Assembly: GCF_001029445.1 (NCBI RefSeq) | Contig: NZ_LDOT01000003.1 | Location: 1-56,253 of the forward strand | Length of the DNA stretch: 56,253 nucleotides | Origin: Photobacterium aquae | GTDB taxonomy: Bacteria; Pseudomonadota; Gammaproteobacteria; Enterobacterales; Vibrionaceae | Direction: 5' to 3' | In this document: in pieces, positions 48,512 to 56,253 of the stretch | How the letters are laid out: each line of letters begins with the position of its first letter | How positions within the stretch are numbered: position 1 is the stretch's first letter | Program-made: the position numbers and the translations under genes | Notes under the pieces: model-generated | What the model saw: the letters and a program-made list of their open reading frames with translations, nothing else | The model's database searches: none | Told to the model about the DNA's origin: nothing

Positions 48512-49537
48512 ATGCTGTCATATTTTTTACGCCGGATGGCGTTAGTTATCCCCACCTTTCTTGGTATTACGATTCTAATTTTCACTATTACACGTTTTGT
48601 ACCTGGAGGGCCTGTCGAGCGGATGCTTGCAAACATGCAAGCACAGGGTGATGGTGCTGCGGCGATGACATCTGCGGGTGGGAATTCTGCCTTGTCTGAA
48701 GATCAAATCGCTGAGCTCAATGCCTTTTATGGGTTGGATAAACCTGCATTTGAGGCATATACCGAGTGGTTGGGAAAATTAATGGTGTTGGATCTTGGTG
48801 AATCAACCCGTTATTACGAACCCGTTTCAGAAATGATTGCTGAGCGTTTGCCTGTTTCTTTATTTTATGGCGGGATGACCTTCTTTATTAGCTATTTCAT
48901 TTCAATCCCACTGGGTTATTACAAAGCACTCAAGCACGGTTCGGTGTTTGACTCTGGATCTTCCGTCCTGATATTTGTCGGCTATGCCTTGCCTGGGTAT
49001 GTGGTCGGCGTCCTTCTTATTACTTTATTTAGTTATCACTTGGAATGGTTCCCGATGGGAGGCTTTGTCGGTGATGATTTTGATGATTACGAAACGTTTG
49101 TTGAACGTGCCAAGGATGTAATGTGGCATGCGGTATTACCACTTATTTGTTATTTGATTGGTGATTTTGCCACGCTCACGATGACGATGAAAAATAACCT
49201 GATGGAGAATTTGTCATCGGATTATATTCGCACGGCGATTGCCAAGGGGTTGCCATTTAAAAAAGCGGTGCGTAAGCATGCATTGCGAAACAGTCTGATC
49301 CCTATTGCAAGTCATTTTGGCAATTCTTTGCTGTTTTTCATGACTGGATCTTTCCTCATCGAAGTTATTTTTAATATCGACGGTATTGGTTTGTTGGGAT
49401 ACGAATCGATCATGGAGCGTGATTATCCTGTTGTGATGGGGATAGTGGCTATCAATGCCGCGATGCTATTGGTGGGCAATATTATTTCGGACATGTGTGT
49501 TGCCTTGGTTGATCCACGAGTGAAGTTTGGAGCGTAG
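48512..49537 (+). CDS. Peptide ABC transporter permease, YejB type
   Basis: This inner-membrane permease of 341 residues starts MLSYFLRRMALVIPTFLGIT, the typical DppB/YejB N-terminus. It has six membrane segments. The ATPase-contact loop reads DYIRTAIAKGLPFKKAVRKHALRNSLIP. It is closest in pattern to YejB of the YejABEF importer, which takes up short peptides and, in E. coli, microcin C. It is the first gene of a six-gene operon, two bases before the next gene. Confidence 0.9.
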   Translation: MLSYFLRRMALVIPTFLGITILIFTITRFVPGGPVERMLANMQAQGDGAAAMTSAGGNSALSEDQIAELNAFYGLDKPAFEAYTEWLGKLMVLDLGESTRYYEPVSEMIAERLPVSLFYGGMTFFISYFISIPLGYYKALKHGSVFDSGSSVLIFVGYALPGYVVGVLLITLFSYHLEWFPMGGFVGDDFDDYETFVERAKDVMWHAVLPLICYLIGDFATLTMTMKNNLMENLSSDYIRTAIAKGLPFKKAVRKHALRNSLIPIASHFGNSLLFFMTGSFLIEVIFNIDGIGLLGYESIMERDYPVVMGIVAINAAMLLVGNIISDMCVALVDPRVKFGA

Positions 49538-49539
49538 CC

Positions 49540-50586
49540 ATGCTGAATCTTAATCCACTTACCCTGAAGAAGATTAAACGCTTCAAAGAAATCAAACGCG
49601 GCTATTGGTCATTCCTGATTTTGTCTGTGTTGCTGGTGTTGTCTCTTTTTGCCGAATTGCTCATCAACAGCAAGGCATTGGTAGTGAAGTATAACGGTGA
49701 GTATAGCTTTCCTGTTCTTACTGGGGTCCGCTTCGGCAGTGAGTTCGGCCAGGCGTCGGCGAGCGAGGCTGATTATCGTGCCCTGCAACAAACCTTTGCC
49801 AAGGAAGATGGCGATAACTACGTCATTATGCCGTTAGTGCCTTGGAATCCGTATGAACAGGATTTTTCGTCAGGCAGTTATCCGCCTAACCCGCCGAGTG
49901 CGGCGGATAAGCACTATTTGGGTACGGATGTTATTGGTCGCGATATTCTTGCTCGACTTGTCTATGGCTTTCGTACCGCAATGGGGTTTGCCTTGCTCAC
50001 CATGGCGATTTCGTATGCTATCGGTACGGCGGTAGGGTGTGCGATGGGCTTTTTCGGCGGTAAGTTTGATCTTTTTGTCCAGCGTCTTATCGAAGTGTGG
50101 TCAATGGTGCCTTTCCTGTATGTGATCATGATTTTGGTGTCCATTACCCAGCCGACATTTACGTTGTTTGTCGCCATCAATGTCTTGTTTGGATGGATGG
50201 GAATGACGTGGTACATGCGGACTATGACCTATAAGGAATCTGCCCGTGAGTACGTGATGGCTGCCAAGGCTTTGGGGGCATCGACAGGTCGCATTCTGTT
50301 CAATCATATATTGCCCAATACCATGGTTATGATTGTGACACTGGCACCGTTCACTATTGCAGCCAATATTACCGCGCTAACGGCATTGGACTATCTCGGT
50401 TTGGGGTTGATGCCACCGACACCGAGCTGGGGGGAGTTGCTCCAACAGGGTAAGTCGAACCTTGATTCGCCGTGGATTGTTTCTTCGGTCGTTGCATCGA
50501 TTGTATTGGTTTTGGTGATGGTGACTTTTATAGGCGAAGCTATTCGTGCGGCTTTCGATCCGAAGAAATTTACCCGCTATGTTTAA
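49540..50586 (+). CDS. Peptide ABC transporter permease, YejE type
   Basis: This permease of 348 residues has a cytoplasmic N-terminus (LKKIKRFKEIKRGYWSF), a first membrane segment, a large periplasmic loop (about residues 45-135; PWNPYEQDFSSGSYPPNPPS), and the transport core. The ATPase-contact loop reads EYVMAAKALGASTGRILFNHILPN. The extended loop with SYPPNPPSAADKHYLGTDVIGRD is typical of YejE. It pairs with the YejB-type permease just upstream. Confidence 0.9.
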   Translation: MLNLNPLTLKKIKRFKEIKRGYWSFLILSVLLVLSLFAELLINSKALVVKYNGEYSFPVLTGVRFGSEFGQASASEADYRALQQTFAKEDGDNYVIMPLVPWNPYEQDFSSGSYPPNPPSAADKHYLGTDVIGRDILARLVYGFRTAMGFALLTMAISYAIGTAVGCAMGFFGGKFDLFVQRLIEVWSMVPFLYVIMILVSITQPTFTLFVAINVLFGWMGMTWYMRTMTYKESAREYVMAAKALGASTGRILFNHILPNTMVMIVTLAPFTIAANITALTALDYLGLGLMPPTPSWGELLQQGKSNLDSPWIVSSVVASIVLVLVMVTFIGEAIRAAFDPKKFTRYV

Positions 50587-50612
50587 TAGCTCAGCGAGAC
50601 AAGGATGTAATT

Positions 50613-52466
50613 ATGAATAATAACAATAAACATACGGTTGCAGCGCTAGCAATCGCAATGGTGACTTTGAGTCCGTCAGTCTTTTCCTCCGCATTACCGT
50701 CAGATTTGACTTGGATCTCGAACCTTGATGAGCCTTTGTTTGCTTCGCCAGAGGCCAAACGCGGCGGTACTTACCGTACATATATGAGGAGTTTTCCCCA
50801 GACGCTTCGCAGTGTAGGGCCAGATGCCAACTCGGGCTTGCGCCATTATTTTATGGATGAAGTCCCCAAGCTTGCCCATAGTCACCCTATCACCGGCAAA
50901 TGGATCCCGCAGTTGGCCTTGGCTTGGGCGTTTGGTGATGACCACAAAACGGTATATTTCAAGCTTGACCCTAATGCGACGTGGTCGGACGGCGAGAGGG
51001 TAACGGCCGATGACTACCTGTTTATGCTCAAGTACTACCGTTCGAAAGACATCATCGACCCTTGGTACAACGACTTTTTTACCAACCATATCGATACTAT
51101 TGAGAAAATAGATGATCACACCATAGTGATCCGCGCCAAGGTAGCAAAAAGCCATGATGAGTTGATGTATATGATCAACTTGCCGAGCAATGGCTTGCAG
51201 CCTCGTCCAGAGCATTTCTTTAAGGTCGGCAAGGATGAGAATAACGACGGTATTGATGATAATTTCGTTCGAAAATACAACTTCAAGGCTGAGCCGACAA
51301 CCGGGCCGTACTATCTCGATAAGGTGAAGAAAGGCAAAAGCATTACGTTTAAGCACGTAGGGAAAGACTGGTGGGGGTACAGCAATAAATATTACCAGCA
51401 TCGGTACAACGTAGATAAGATCCGAATCCGTGTTATCCGGGATATGGATATAGCTAACAAGCACTTTGAAAAAGGTGATTTGGACAGCTTTATGTTGGTT
51501 TTGCCGGATCTGTGGCATGAAAAATCCAATACGGAACCTTATCAGAACGGCTACATCCATAAAGTCTGGGGCTACAACCAAGTGGTGCAGGGCGCCGGAG
51601 GTTTGTGGATGAACACCGCCACCCCCCTGCTGGGCGACATCAACGTCCGTCGCGGGATCACCTATGCGACCGACTTCGATGGCTTGATCAAAAATGTATT
51701 GCGCGGCGATTACCTTCGTAAACCGCATGGTTTCGGCACTGGCTACGGTGACTATGGCCTGAGCAATTTGACACCGCCGCCTTTCGCGCCGCAAAAAGCA
51801 ATTCGTTATTTTGAAAAGGCGGGATTTACCCAGATTGGTGCTGACGGAATCCGTCTGAACGGTAAAGGCGAACGCCTGACATTTTCAGTTACCTATAGCA
51901 GCCCTGCCCGCACCCCGCGTGTGGCATATTTGAAAGAGCAGGCCAAGCAAGCCGGATTGGAATTGACCCTCAATTTGGTCGATGGTTCGTCGGCGTTTAA
52001 ATATATTCTCGAGAAGAAGCATGAGCTGGCATATTTGACCATGTCGGGAGGCAAGATCCCGGCTTACTGGGAGTATTTGCACTCATCCAATGCCAAGCCT
52101 CAAACCAATAATCATACCAATTACCGTTCGGCAGAGATGGACGAGAAGATTGCGGCATACCTTGCTGAGTTTGATACCAAGAAAAAGCAGGCAATTTCCC
52201 ATGATATCCAGAAAATGAGTGCGGATGCCTTTTTGGTCGTTCCTGGTTATATGGCCCCGTTCACCCGCGAAGCTTATTGGCGCTGGATGAAGTTCCCGAC
52301 GCCCGCGATGACAAAGGAGACCCACTATCTGTTTTCGAATTCTCTGTATTTGACGTTGGGTACGTACTGGATTGATCTGGATGTAAAAAAAGAAACGAAG
52401 TCGGCCATGAAAAAAGGGAAGACGTTTGAGCCGGTTGTTGTCGTTGACGATACCTACAAGCCGTAG
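50613..52466 (+). CDS. YejA-type peptide-binding protein, first copy
   Basis: This periplasmic solute-binding protein of 617 residues (SBP_bac_5 family) starts at the ATG at 50613, with AAGGA upstream; the longer open frame runs into the permease gene. The signal peptide ends near SVFSSA. Two features are typical of YejA: LPSDLTWISNLDEPLFASPEAKRGG at the N-terminus of the mature chain, and the body motif ATWSDGERVTADDY. A D-x-N-x-D-G-x-D loop (DENNDGIDD, from residue 208) resembles a calcium-binding loop. It is clearly paralogous to the second copy at 54252. Confidence 0.9.
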   Translation: MNNNNKHTVAALAIAMVTLSPSVFSSALPSDLTWISNLDEPLFASPEAKRGGTYRTYMRSFPQTLRSVGPDANSGLRHYFMDEVPKLAHSHPITGKWIPQLALAWAFGDDHKTVYFKLDPNATWSDGERVTADDYLFMLKYYRSKDIIDPWYNDFFTNHIDTIEKIDDHTIVIRAKVAKSHDELMYMINLPSNGLQPRPEHFFKVGKDENNDGIDDNFVRKYNFKAEPTTGPYYLDKVKKGKSITFKHVGKDWWGYSNKYYQHRYNVDKIRIRVIRDMDIANKHFEKGDLDSFMLVLPDLWHEKSNTEPYQNGYIHKVWGYNQVVQGAGGLWMNTATPLLGDINVRRGITYATDFDGLIKNVLRGDYLRKPHGFGTGYGDYGLSNLTPPPFAPQKAIRYFEKAGFTQIGADGIRLNGKGERLTFSVTYSSPARTPRVAYLKEQAKQAGLELTLNLVDGSSAFKYILEKKHELAYLTMSGGKIPAYWEYLHSSNAKPQTNNHTNYRSAEMDEKIAAYLAEFDTKKKQAISHDIQKMSADAFLVVPGYMAPFTREAYWRWMKFPTPAMTKETHYLFSNSLYLTLGTYWIDLDVKKETKSAMKKGKTFEPVVVVDDTYKP

Positions 52467-52481
52467 AGTAGGAGAGGAAAG

Positions 52482-53348
52482 ATGCAGGACGATATCATTT
52501 TGAGCGTGCGGGATTTAGAAACGGAATTTACCACCGATGATGGTGTGGTAAAGATCCTGCATGGAGTCACCTTCGACGTACGCAAAGGACGTACTCTTGG
52601 GATTGTTGGTGAGTCGGGATGCGGTAAGAGCGTGACATCCATGTCAATCATGGGGTTGCTACCCAAGCCCTATGGGCGAGTTGTCGGAGGGCAGATCCTT
52701 TATCGAGGAACAGATCTGGTGACATTGCCCGCCGAGGAAATGTACGCCATGCGTGGCGACCGTATTTCGATGATTTTCCAAGATCCGATGACGGCACTGA
52801 ACCCGGTCCATACGGTTGGTCGCCAGATTAATGAAGTCCTCGAGCTGCATCGCCCTGATTTGGATAAGGCCCAGCGTGACGAGTATTCGCTCGATATGCT
52901 CAAGAAAGTCAAAATTCCTATGCCGGAAAAAAGGCTGAAGGAGTATCCGCATAATTTGTCCGGGGGGATGCGCCAGCGGGTGATGATTGCGATGGCACTG
53001 GCGTGCAAACCTGACATACTTATTTGTGATGAGCCGACGACTGCGCTGGACGTGACCGTTCAGGCTTCTATCTTGGAACTGATAGATGAGTTGCAGGAGG
53101 AAACTGGGATGTCGGTGATTTTCATTACCCATGACTTGGGCGTTGTTGCCGAGATTTGTGATGATGTGGCTGTGATGTATGGCGGTAAAGTGGTGGAATA
53201 TGCGGATATTTTTGATCTTTTTGATAGCCCCAAGCATCCGTATACCGAGAGGTTGATGGGATTGATGCCAAGTTTGGACAGCCAGCCAAAGCAACCAATA
53301 GAAATAAAACCGATTGATACCACCTTGTTTCCGGAATTCAAGGGATAG
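52482..53348 (+). CDS. Peptide ABC transporter ATPase, DppD/OppD type
   Basis: This ATPase of 288 residues has Walker A GESGCGKS, signature [16 protein letters not shown] and Walker [12 protein letters not shown]. In E. coli YejF the two ATPase halves are fused; here they are separate proteins, as in Dpp and Opp. The C-terminus ([16 protein letters not shown] [13 protein letters not shown]) is shorter than in OppD and has no obvious iron-sulphur Cys cluster. It is 15 bases after the first binding protein. Confidence 0.92.
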   Translation: MQDDIILSVRDLETEFTTDDGVVKILHGVTFDVRKGRTLGIVGESGCGKSVTSMSIMGLLPKPYGRVVGGQILYRGTDLVTLPAEEMYAMRGDRISMIFQDPMTALNPVHTVGRQINEVLELHRPDLDKAQRDEYSLDMLKKVKIPMPEKRLKEYPHNLSGGMRQRVMIAMALACKPDILICDEPTTALDVTVQASILELIDELQEETGMSVIFITHDLGVVAEICDDVAVMYGGKVVEYADIFDLFDSPKHPYTERLMGLMPSLDSQPKQPIEIKPIDTTLFPEFKG

Positions 53349-53371
53349 CCTAGTGACAGAGGGAGGATGTA

Positions 53372-54208
53372 ATGACAGAGCTATTAAGGATTGAGAACCT
53401 CAAGCAGCACTTTGTCTCGGGTAAAGGATTATTTAAAAAAGGCTATACAGTTAAAGCTGTCGACGGGGTTTCGTTTTCTGTCGCCCAGGGAGAAACATTA
53501 GGGCTGGTTGGTGAATCAGGCTGTGGAAAAAGCACATTGGGACGGACGATCCTCAAATTGTATGAACCGACGGAGGGCAAGATCTATTTTGAAGGCAAAG
53601 ATATTACAGGCTTGTCGACAAAAGAGATGCGTCCTTTGCGAAAGGATCTTCAAATCGTTTTTCAGGATCCGATGGAGTCTCTGAACCAGCGCCATACCGT
53701 AGGTATGATTCTTGAAGAGCCTTTTGTGATTCATAAAATTGGTACATCGACAGAGCGCAAGCAGTGGGTGGAAGAACTGCTGGTCAAGGTTGGCCTTCCT
53801 GCTGAAGCGGCTAATCGTTATCCCCATGAGTTCTCCGGTGGCCAGCGACAGCGGATAGGTATCGCCCGTGCGATTGCATTAAAACCCAAATTATTGATCT
53901 GTGATGAGTCGGTATCGGCCTTGGATGTTTCGGTGCAAGCGCAAATCCTAAATCTTTTGCTACAACTCCAAAAAGAGATGAATCTGGCTATTATCTTTAT
54001 CTCTCATGATCTGTCGGTGGTGAAGCATATCTCTGATCGTGTTGCTGTTATGTATTTTGGCAAAATTGTCGAGATGGGACCTGCTCAGGAGATTTACAGC
54101 AATCCTCAAGCGGATTACACCAAGACCTTGTTGTCGGCGATACCGATCACCCACCCGAAAAACCGCAAGCGTAAACGACGTCTGGAAAATAAGCCCAATG
54201 TCGCTTAA
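53372..54208 (+). CDS. Peptide ABC transporter ATPase, DppF/OppF type
   Basis: This ATPase of 278 residues has Walker [10 protein letters not shown], signature [16 protein letters not shown] and Walker [12 protein letters not shown]. It is the partner of the upstream ATPase; the two should form the motor under the YejB/YejE permeases. The C-terminus ends in a very basic stretch ([17 protein letters not shown]). A GGGAGGATG ribosome site precedes it. Confidence 0.92.
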   Translation: MTELLRIENLKQHFVSGKGLFKKGYTVKAVDGVSFSVAQGETLGLVGESGCGKSTLGRTILKLYEPTEGKIYFEGKDITGLSTKEMRPLRKDLQIVFQDPMESLNQRHTVGMILEEPFVIHKIGTSTERKQWVEELLVKVGLPAEAANRYPHEFSGGQRQRIGIARAIALKPKLLICDESVSALDVSVQAQILNLLLQLQKEMNLAIIFISHDLSVVKHISDRVAVMYFGKIVEMGPAQEIYSNPQADYTKTLLSAIPITHPKNRKRKRRLENKPNVA

Positions 54209-54251
54209 CAGCAAATAATAAAAATCAGGCTTTCAACAGGAAGGAGAAAAG

Positions 54252-56072
54252 ATGAAAAGGACGTTATTAGCGACAACTCTGCTGTTCCCCGTCGTTGCAT
54301 GGTCCGCCTTGCCAGATGATGTGGAATGGTTGACCAATAATGATGAGCCGTTATTTGCATCTCCAGAGGCGAAGTTCGGTGGGACATTGCGTACCTCCAT
54401 CGCTAGTTTCCCCCAAACATTTCGGACGGTTGGTCCTGATGGAAATGGGGCATTTCGGGTGTGGTTGTTAGATAAGCAGCCACAATTGCTGCAGCGCCAT
54501 CCTGATACGCTCAAATACATCCCTGATATTGCTACTCACTGGGCTTTTGGGGACGATGATAAGACTATTTATCTGAAATTGAATCCAGCGGCGAAATGGT
54601 CAGACAGCAAGCCCCTGAAAGCGTCAGATTTTAGCTATATGCTTAAGCTCTATCGCTCGAAAGACATTATTGATCCGTGGTTCAATACCTATTACAGCAC
54701 GCAAATTGAACGCATTGATGCGCTTGATGATCATACCGTTGAAATCGTATTCAGTAAGGAAATGGATCATGATGCGCTTTTATACTTTACGCACCGCCTG
54801 AAACCACGCGCCGAACATTTTCTCAAGCCGAGAGCAGATAAGAATAACGATGGCGTCGATGATAATTTTGTCCGCCGATTTAACTTTAAGCCAGAGCCTA
54901 CAATGGGGGCTTATTACGTTGGCAAAATCAAGAAAGGTAAGTCGATTACCATGCTGCATGTCGGCGAGGATTGGTGGGGGTACAGTAACCGGTATTACCA
55001 GAATCGCTATAATGTAGAAAAAGTGCGTATCAAAGTGATCCGTGATAACGACATTGCATTTAAGCACTTTGAAAAGGGCGATCTTGATATCTATAGGCTG
55101 GGGCGTGCAGAGCTTTGGTATGACAAGAGTCAGTCTGAACCTTTCAAGAAAGGTTATATCCATAAGTTTTGGGGATATAACCAGATGGAGATCGGAGCCG
55201 GAAGTTTTTGGCTGAATACCGCCAGGCCGATGCTTGATGATATCAATGTGCGTAAGGGTATTGCGCTGTCATTGAATGTAGATGGCTTGAATGAAAATAT
55301 TTTCCGCGGGGATTATAGCCGTAAGCCTAATGGGCTAGGTATTGGTCAGGGGGCATTTACGAATACGGATTTATCTCCTCTGCCTTTTGATATTGCGTCG
55401 GCAATTAAGTCGTTTGAATTAGCTGGTTTTACTCATGTTGGCAGCGATGGGATCAGGAGCAATGCTAAAGGTCAGCGTTTGAGTTTTGCTGTGACCTATA
55501 GTCACCAGATTGTCACCCCGCGATTGGCATATTTGAAAGAGCAAGCGAAGGCGGCCGGCTTGGAGTTGACCATGAATCTCGTGGATGGTTCGTCGGCATT
55601 TAAGTACGTGCTTGAGAAAAAGCATGAGATATCTTATCACAGCATGGGAACCGCCCCCCGCCCACAGTATTGGGAGTATTTCCACAGCGCAAATGCAGGC
55701 AAGCCTCAGAACAATAATTTTACCAACTATAGTACGCCTGAGTTGGATGTGTTGATTATGCAATACCGTAGTGTCTTTTCGACGAGCGAAAAAGAAAGGT
55801 TGTCTCGTGAAATTCAGCAGCAGGTTCATGATGCGACAGTAATCGTACCTGGTGTGATGTCTCCGTATATTCGAGAGGGTTACTGGCGTTGGATGAAATA
55901 TCCGGCCAATCCGATGCAGAAGAAGACCGAAGCGCTGTTTACTATCGGTCGGTTGGATGATTTCGGCGTCTATTGGATAGATCAGGATGTGAAGAAGGCA
56001 ACGTTGAAGGCGGTTAAGAAGGGGCAAGCGTTCGAGCCTGTGACGGTGGTGGATAAGCGATACAAGCCGTAA
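54252..56072 (+). CDS. YejA-type peptide-binding protein, second copy
   Basis: This periplasmic binding protein of 606 residues closely resembles the first copy along its whole length (for example WWGYSNRYYQNRYNVEKVRI against WWGYSNKYYQHRYNVDKIRI). The signal peptide (MKRTLLATTLLFPVVAWSA) is unrelated to that of copy one. The D-x-N-x-D-G-x-D loop (DKNNDGVDD, from residue 196) is kept. It is the last gene of the operon, 43 bases after the second ATPase. A second copy next to one transporter suggests different peptide ranges feeding the same permease. Confidence 0.9.
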   Translation: MKRTLLATTLLFPVVAWSALPDDVEWLTNNDEPLFASPEAKFGGTLRTSIASFPQTFRTVGPDGNGAFRVWLLDKQPQLLQRHPDTLKYIPDIATHWAFGDDDKTIYLKLNPAAKWSDSKPLKASDFSYMLKLYRSKDIIDPWFNTYYSTQIERIDALDDHTVEIVFSKEMDHDALLYFTHRLKPRAEHFLKPRADKNNDGVDDNFVRRFNFKPEPTMGAYYVGKIKKGKSITMLHVGEDWWGYSNRYYQNRYNVEKVRIKVIRDNDIAFKHFEKGDLDIYRLGRAELWYDKSQSEPFKKGYIHKFWGYNQMEIGAGSFWLNTARPMLDDINVRKGIALSLNVDGLNENIFRGDYSRKPNGLGIGQGAFTNTDLSPLPFDIASAIKSFELAGFTHVGSDGIRSNAKGQRLSFAVTYSHQIVTPRLAYLKEQAKAAGLELTMNLVDGSSAFKYVLEKKHEISYHSMGTAPRPQYWEYFHSANAGKPQNNNFTNYSTPELDVLIMQYRSVFSTSEKERLSREIQQQVHDATVIVPGVMSPYIREGYWRWMKYPANPMQKKTEALFTIGRLDDFGVYWIDQDVKKATLKAVKKGQAFEPVTVVDKRYKP

Positions 56073-56090
56073 ATCCTATTATATCGTTCA

Positions 56091-56131
56091 AACAACAGGT
56101 GTAGCGTATCGCTGCGCCTGTTGTTTTTTAT
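56091..56131 (+). terminator. Rho-independent terminator of the peptide ABC operon
   Basis: AACAACAGGTGTAGCG pairs with CGCTGCGCCTGTTGTT (16 pairs including two G-U, three-base loop), followed by six T. It is a very strong intrinsic terminator, facing the rRNA promoter. Confidence 0.9.
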
Positions 56132-56201
56132 ACTGATTAAACACTTTTGGTTGTTTATTGTTCGTTTGGTTTGTTTCGTTGAATTTATTTCATTTTGGGT
56201 A

Positions 56202-56229
56202 TTGCCAGTGCGCTCGAAGTCTCTATAAT
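56202..56229 (+). promoter_or_regulatory. rRNA operon P1-type promoter
   Basis: TTGCCA (56202-56207) and TATAAT (56224-56229) are 16 bases apart, the spacing of rrn P1 promoters. GCCGCCTC follows as a GC-rich discriminator. The 50 bases upstream are AT-rich, like an UP element. The sequence GCGCTCGAAGTCTC between the boxes resembles other Vibrionaceae rrn promoters. The 16S gene itself would lie right of the window, so this is an inference. Confidence 0.7.
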
Positions 56230-56253
56230 GCCGCCTCACTGACACGGACAACG

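Noticed and set aside
1..56253. CRISPR array, tRNA gene, insertion sequence or phage attachment site
   Set aside because: No evenly spaced direct repeats, no cloverleaf-like sequence with a T-loop, and no transposase or integrase frame were seen.

Overview
The window is a gamma-proteobacterial chromosome segment, most likely from the Vibrionaceae (Photobacterium/Vibrio-like). The main reasons are the truC-yqcA-glnD neighbourhood, a Vibrio TonB2-type energiser cluster (DUF3450, TtpC-like protein, ExbB, ExbD, TonB, TPR protein) and the type of rRNA promoter at the right end. The genus cannot be proven by reading alone. No tRNA, CRISPR array, insertion sequence or prophage gene was seen.

Bases 1-7091 hold small conserved genes (DUF3301, DUF3549, yqcC, truC, yqcA), then glnD and map on the minus strand. 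Bases 7200-27000 form a long plus-strand housekeeping run: rpsB-tsf-pyrH-frr-uppS-cdsA-ispC-rseP-bamA-skp-lpxD-fabZ-lpxA-lpxB-rnhB-dnaE-accA. It covers translation, nucleotide supply, isoprenoid and phospholipid precursors, outer-membrane protein assembly, lipid A, replication and fatty-acid initiation. Hairpins lie between most genes of the first half. Several starts are TTG or GTG.

Bases 27000-39850 hold tilS, a small cytochrome c, an aromatic amino acid permease, a DUF4250/yaeP pair, a diguanylate cyclase, a patatin-like lipase, proS and trmO. These are followed by the zinc-free ribosomal protein paralogues L31B/L36B with a Zur-like box and an adjacent Fur-like box, then metNIQ with tandem MetJ boxes, then gmhB. 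The order map/rpsB to accA-tilS-yaeP-proS-trmO-metNIQ-gmhB matches the E. coli backbone, in which gmhB is followed directly by an rRNA operon.

Here the rRNA-type promoter appears only at the right edge (56202). The roughly 16 kb between gmhB and it form a self-contained envelope-transport locus. On the minus strand are an outer-membrane TonB-dependent receptor, DUF3450 protein, TtpC-like protein, ExbB, ExbD, TonB and a TPR protein. Divergently, on the plus strand, is a complete YejABEF-type peptide ABC importer with two permeases, two separate ATPases and two paralogous binding proteins. The two arms share an AT-rich control region of about 0.8 kb. I infer a dedicated outer-to-inner-membrane uptake route, probably for a peptide-like substrate. 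It is the most interesting part of the window; the substrate is unknown.
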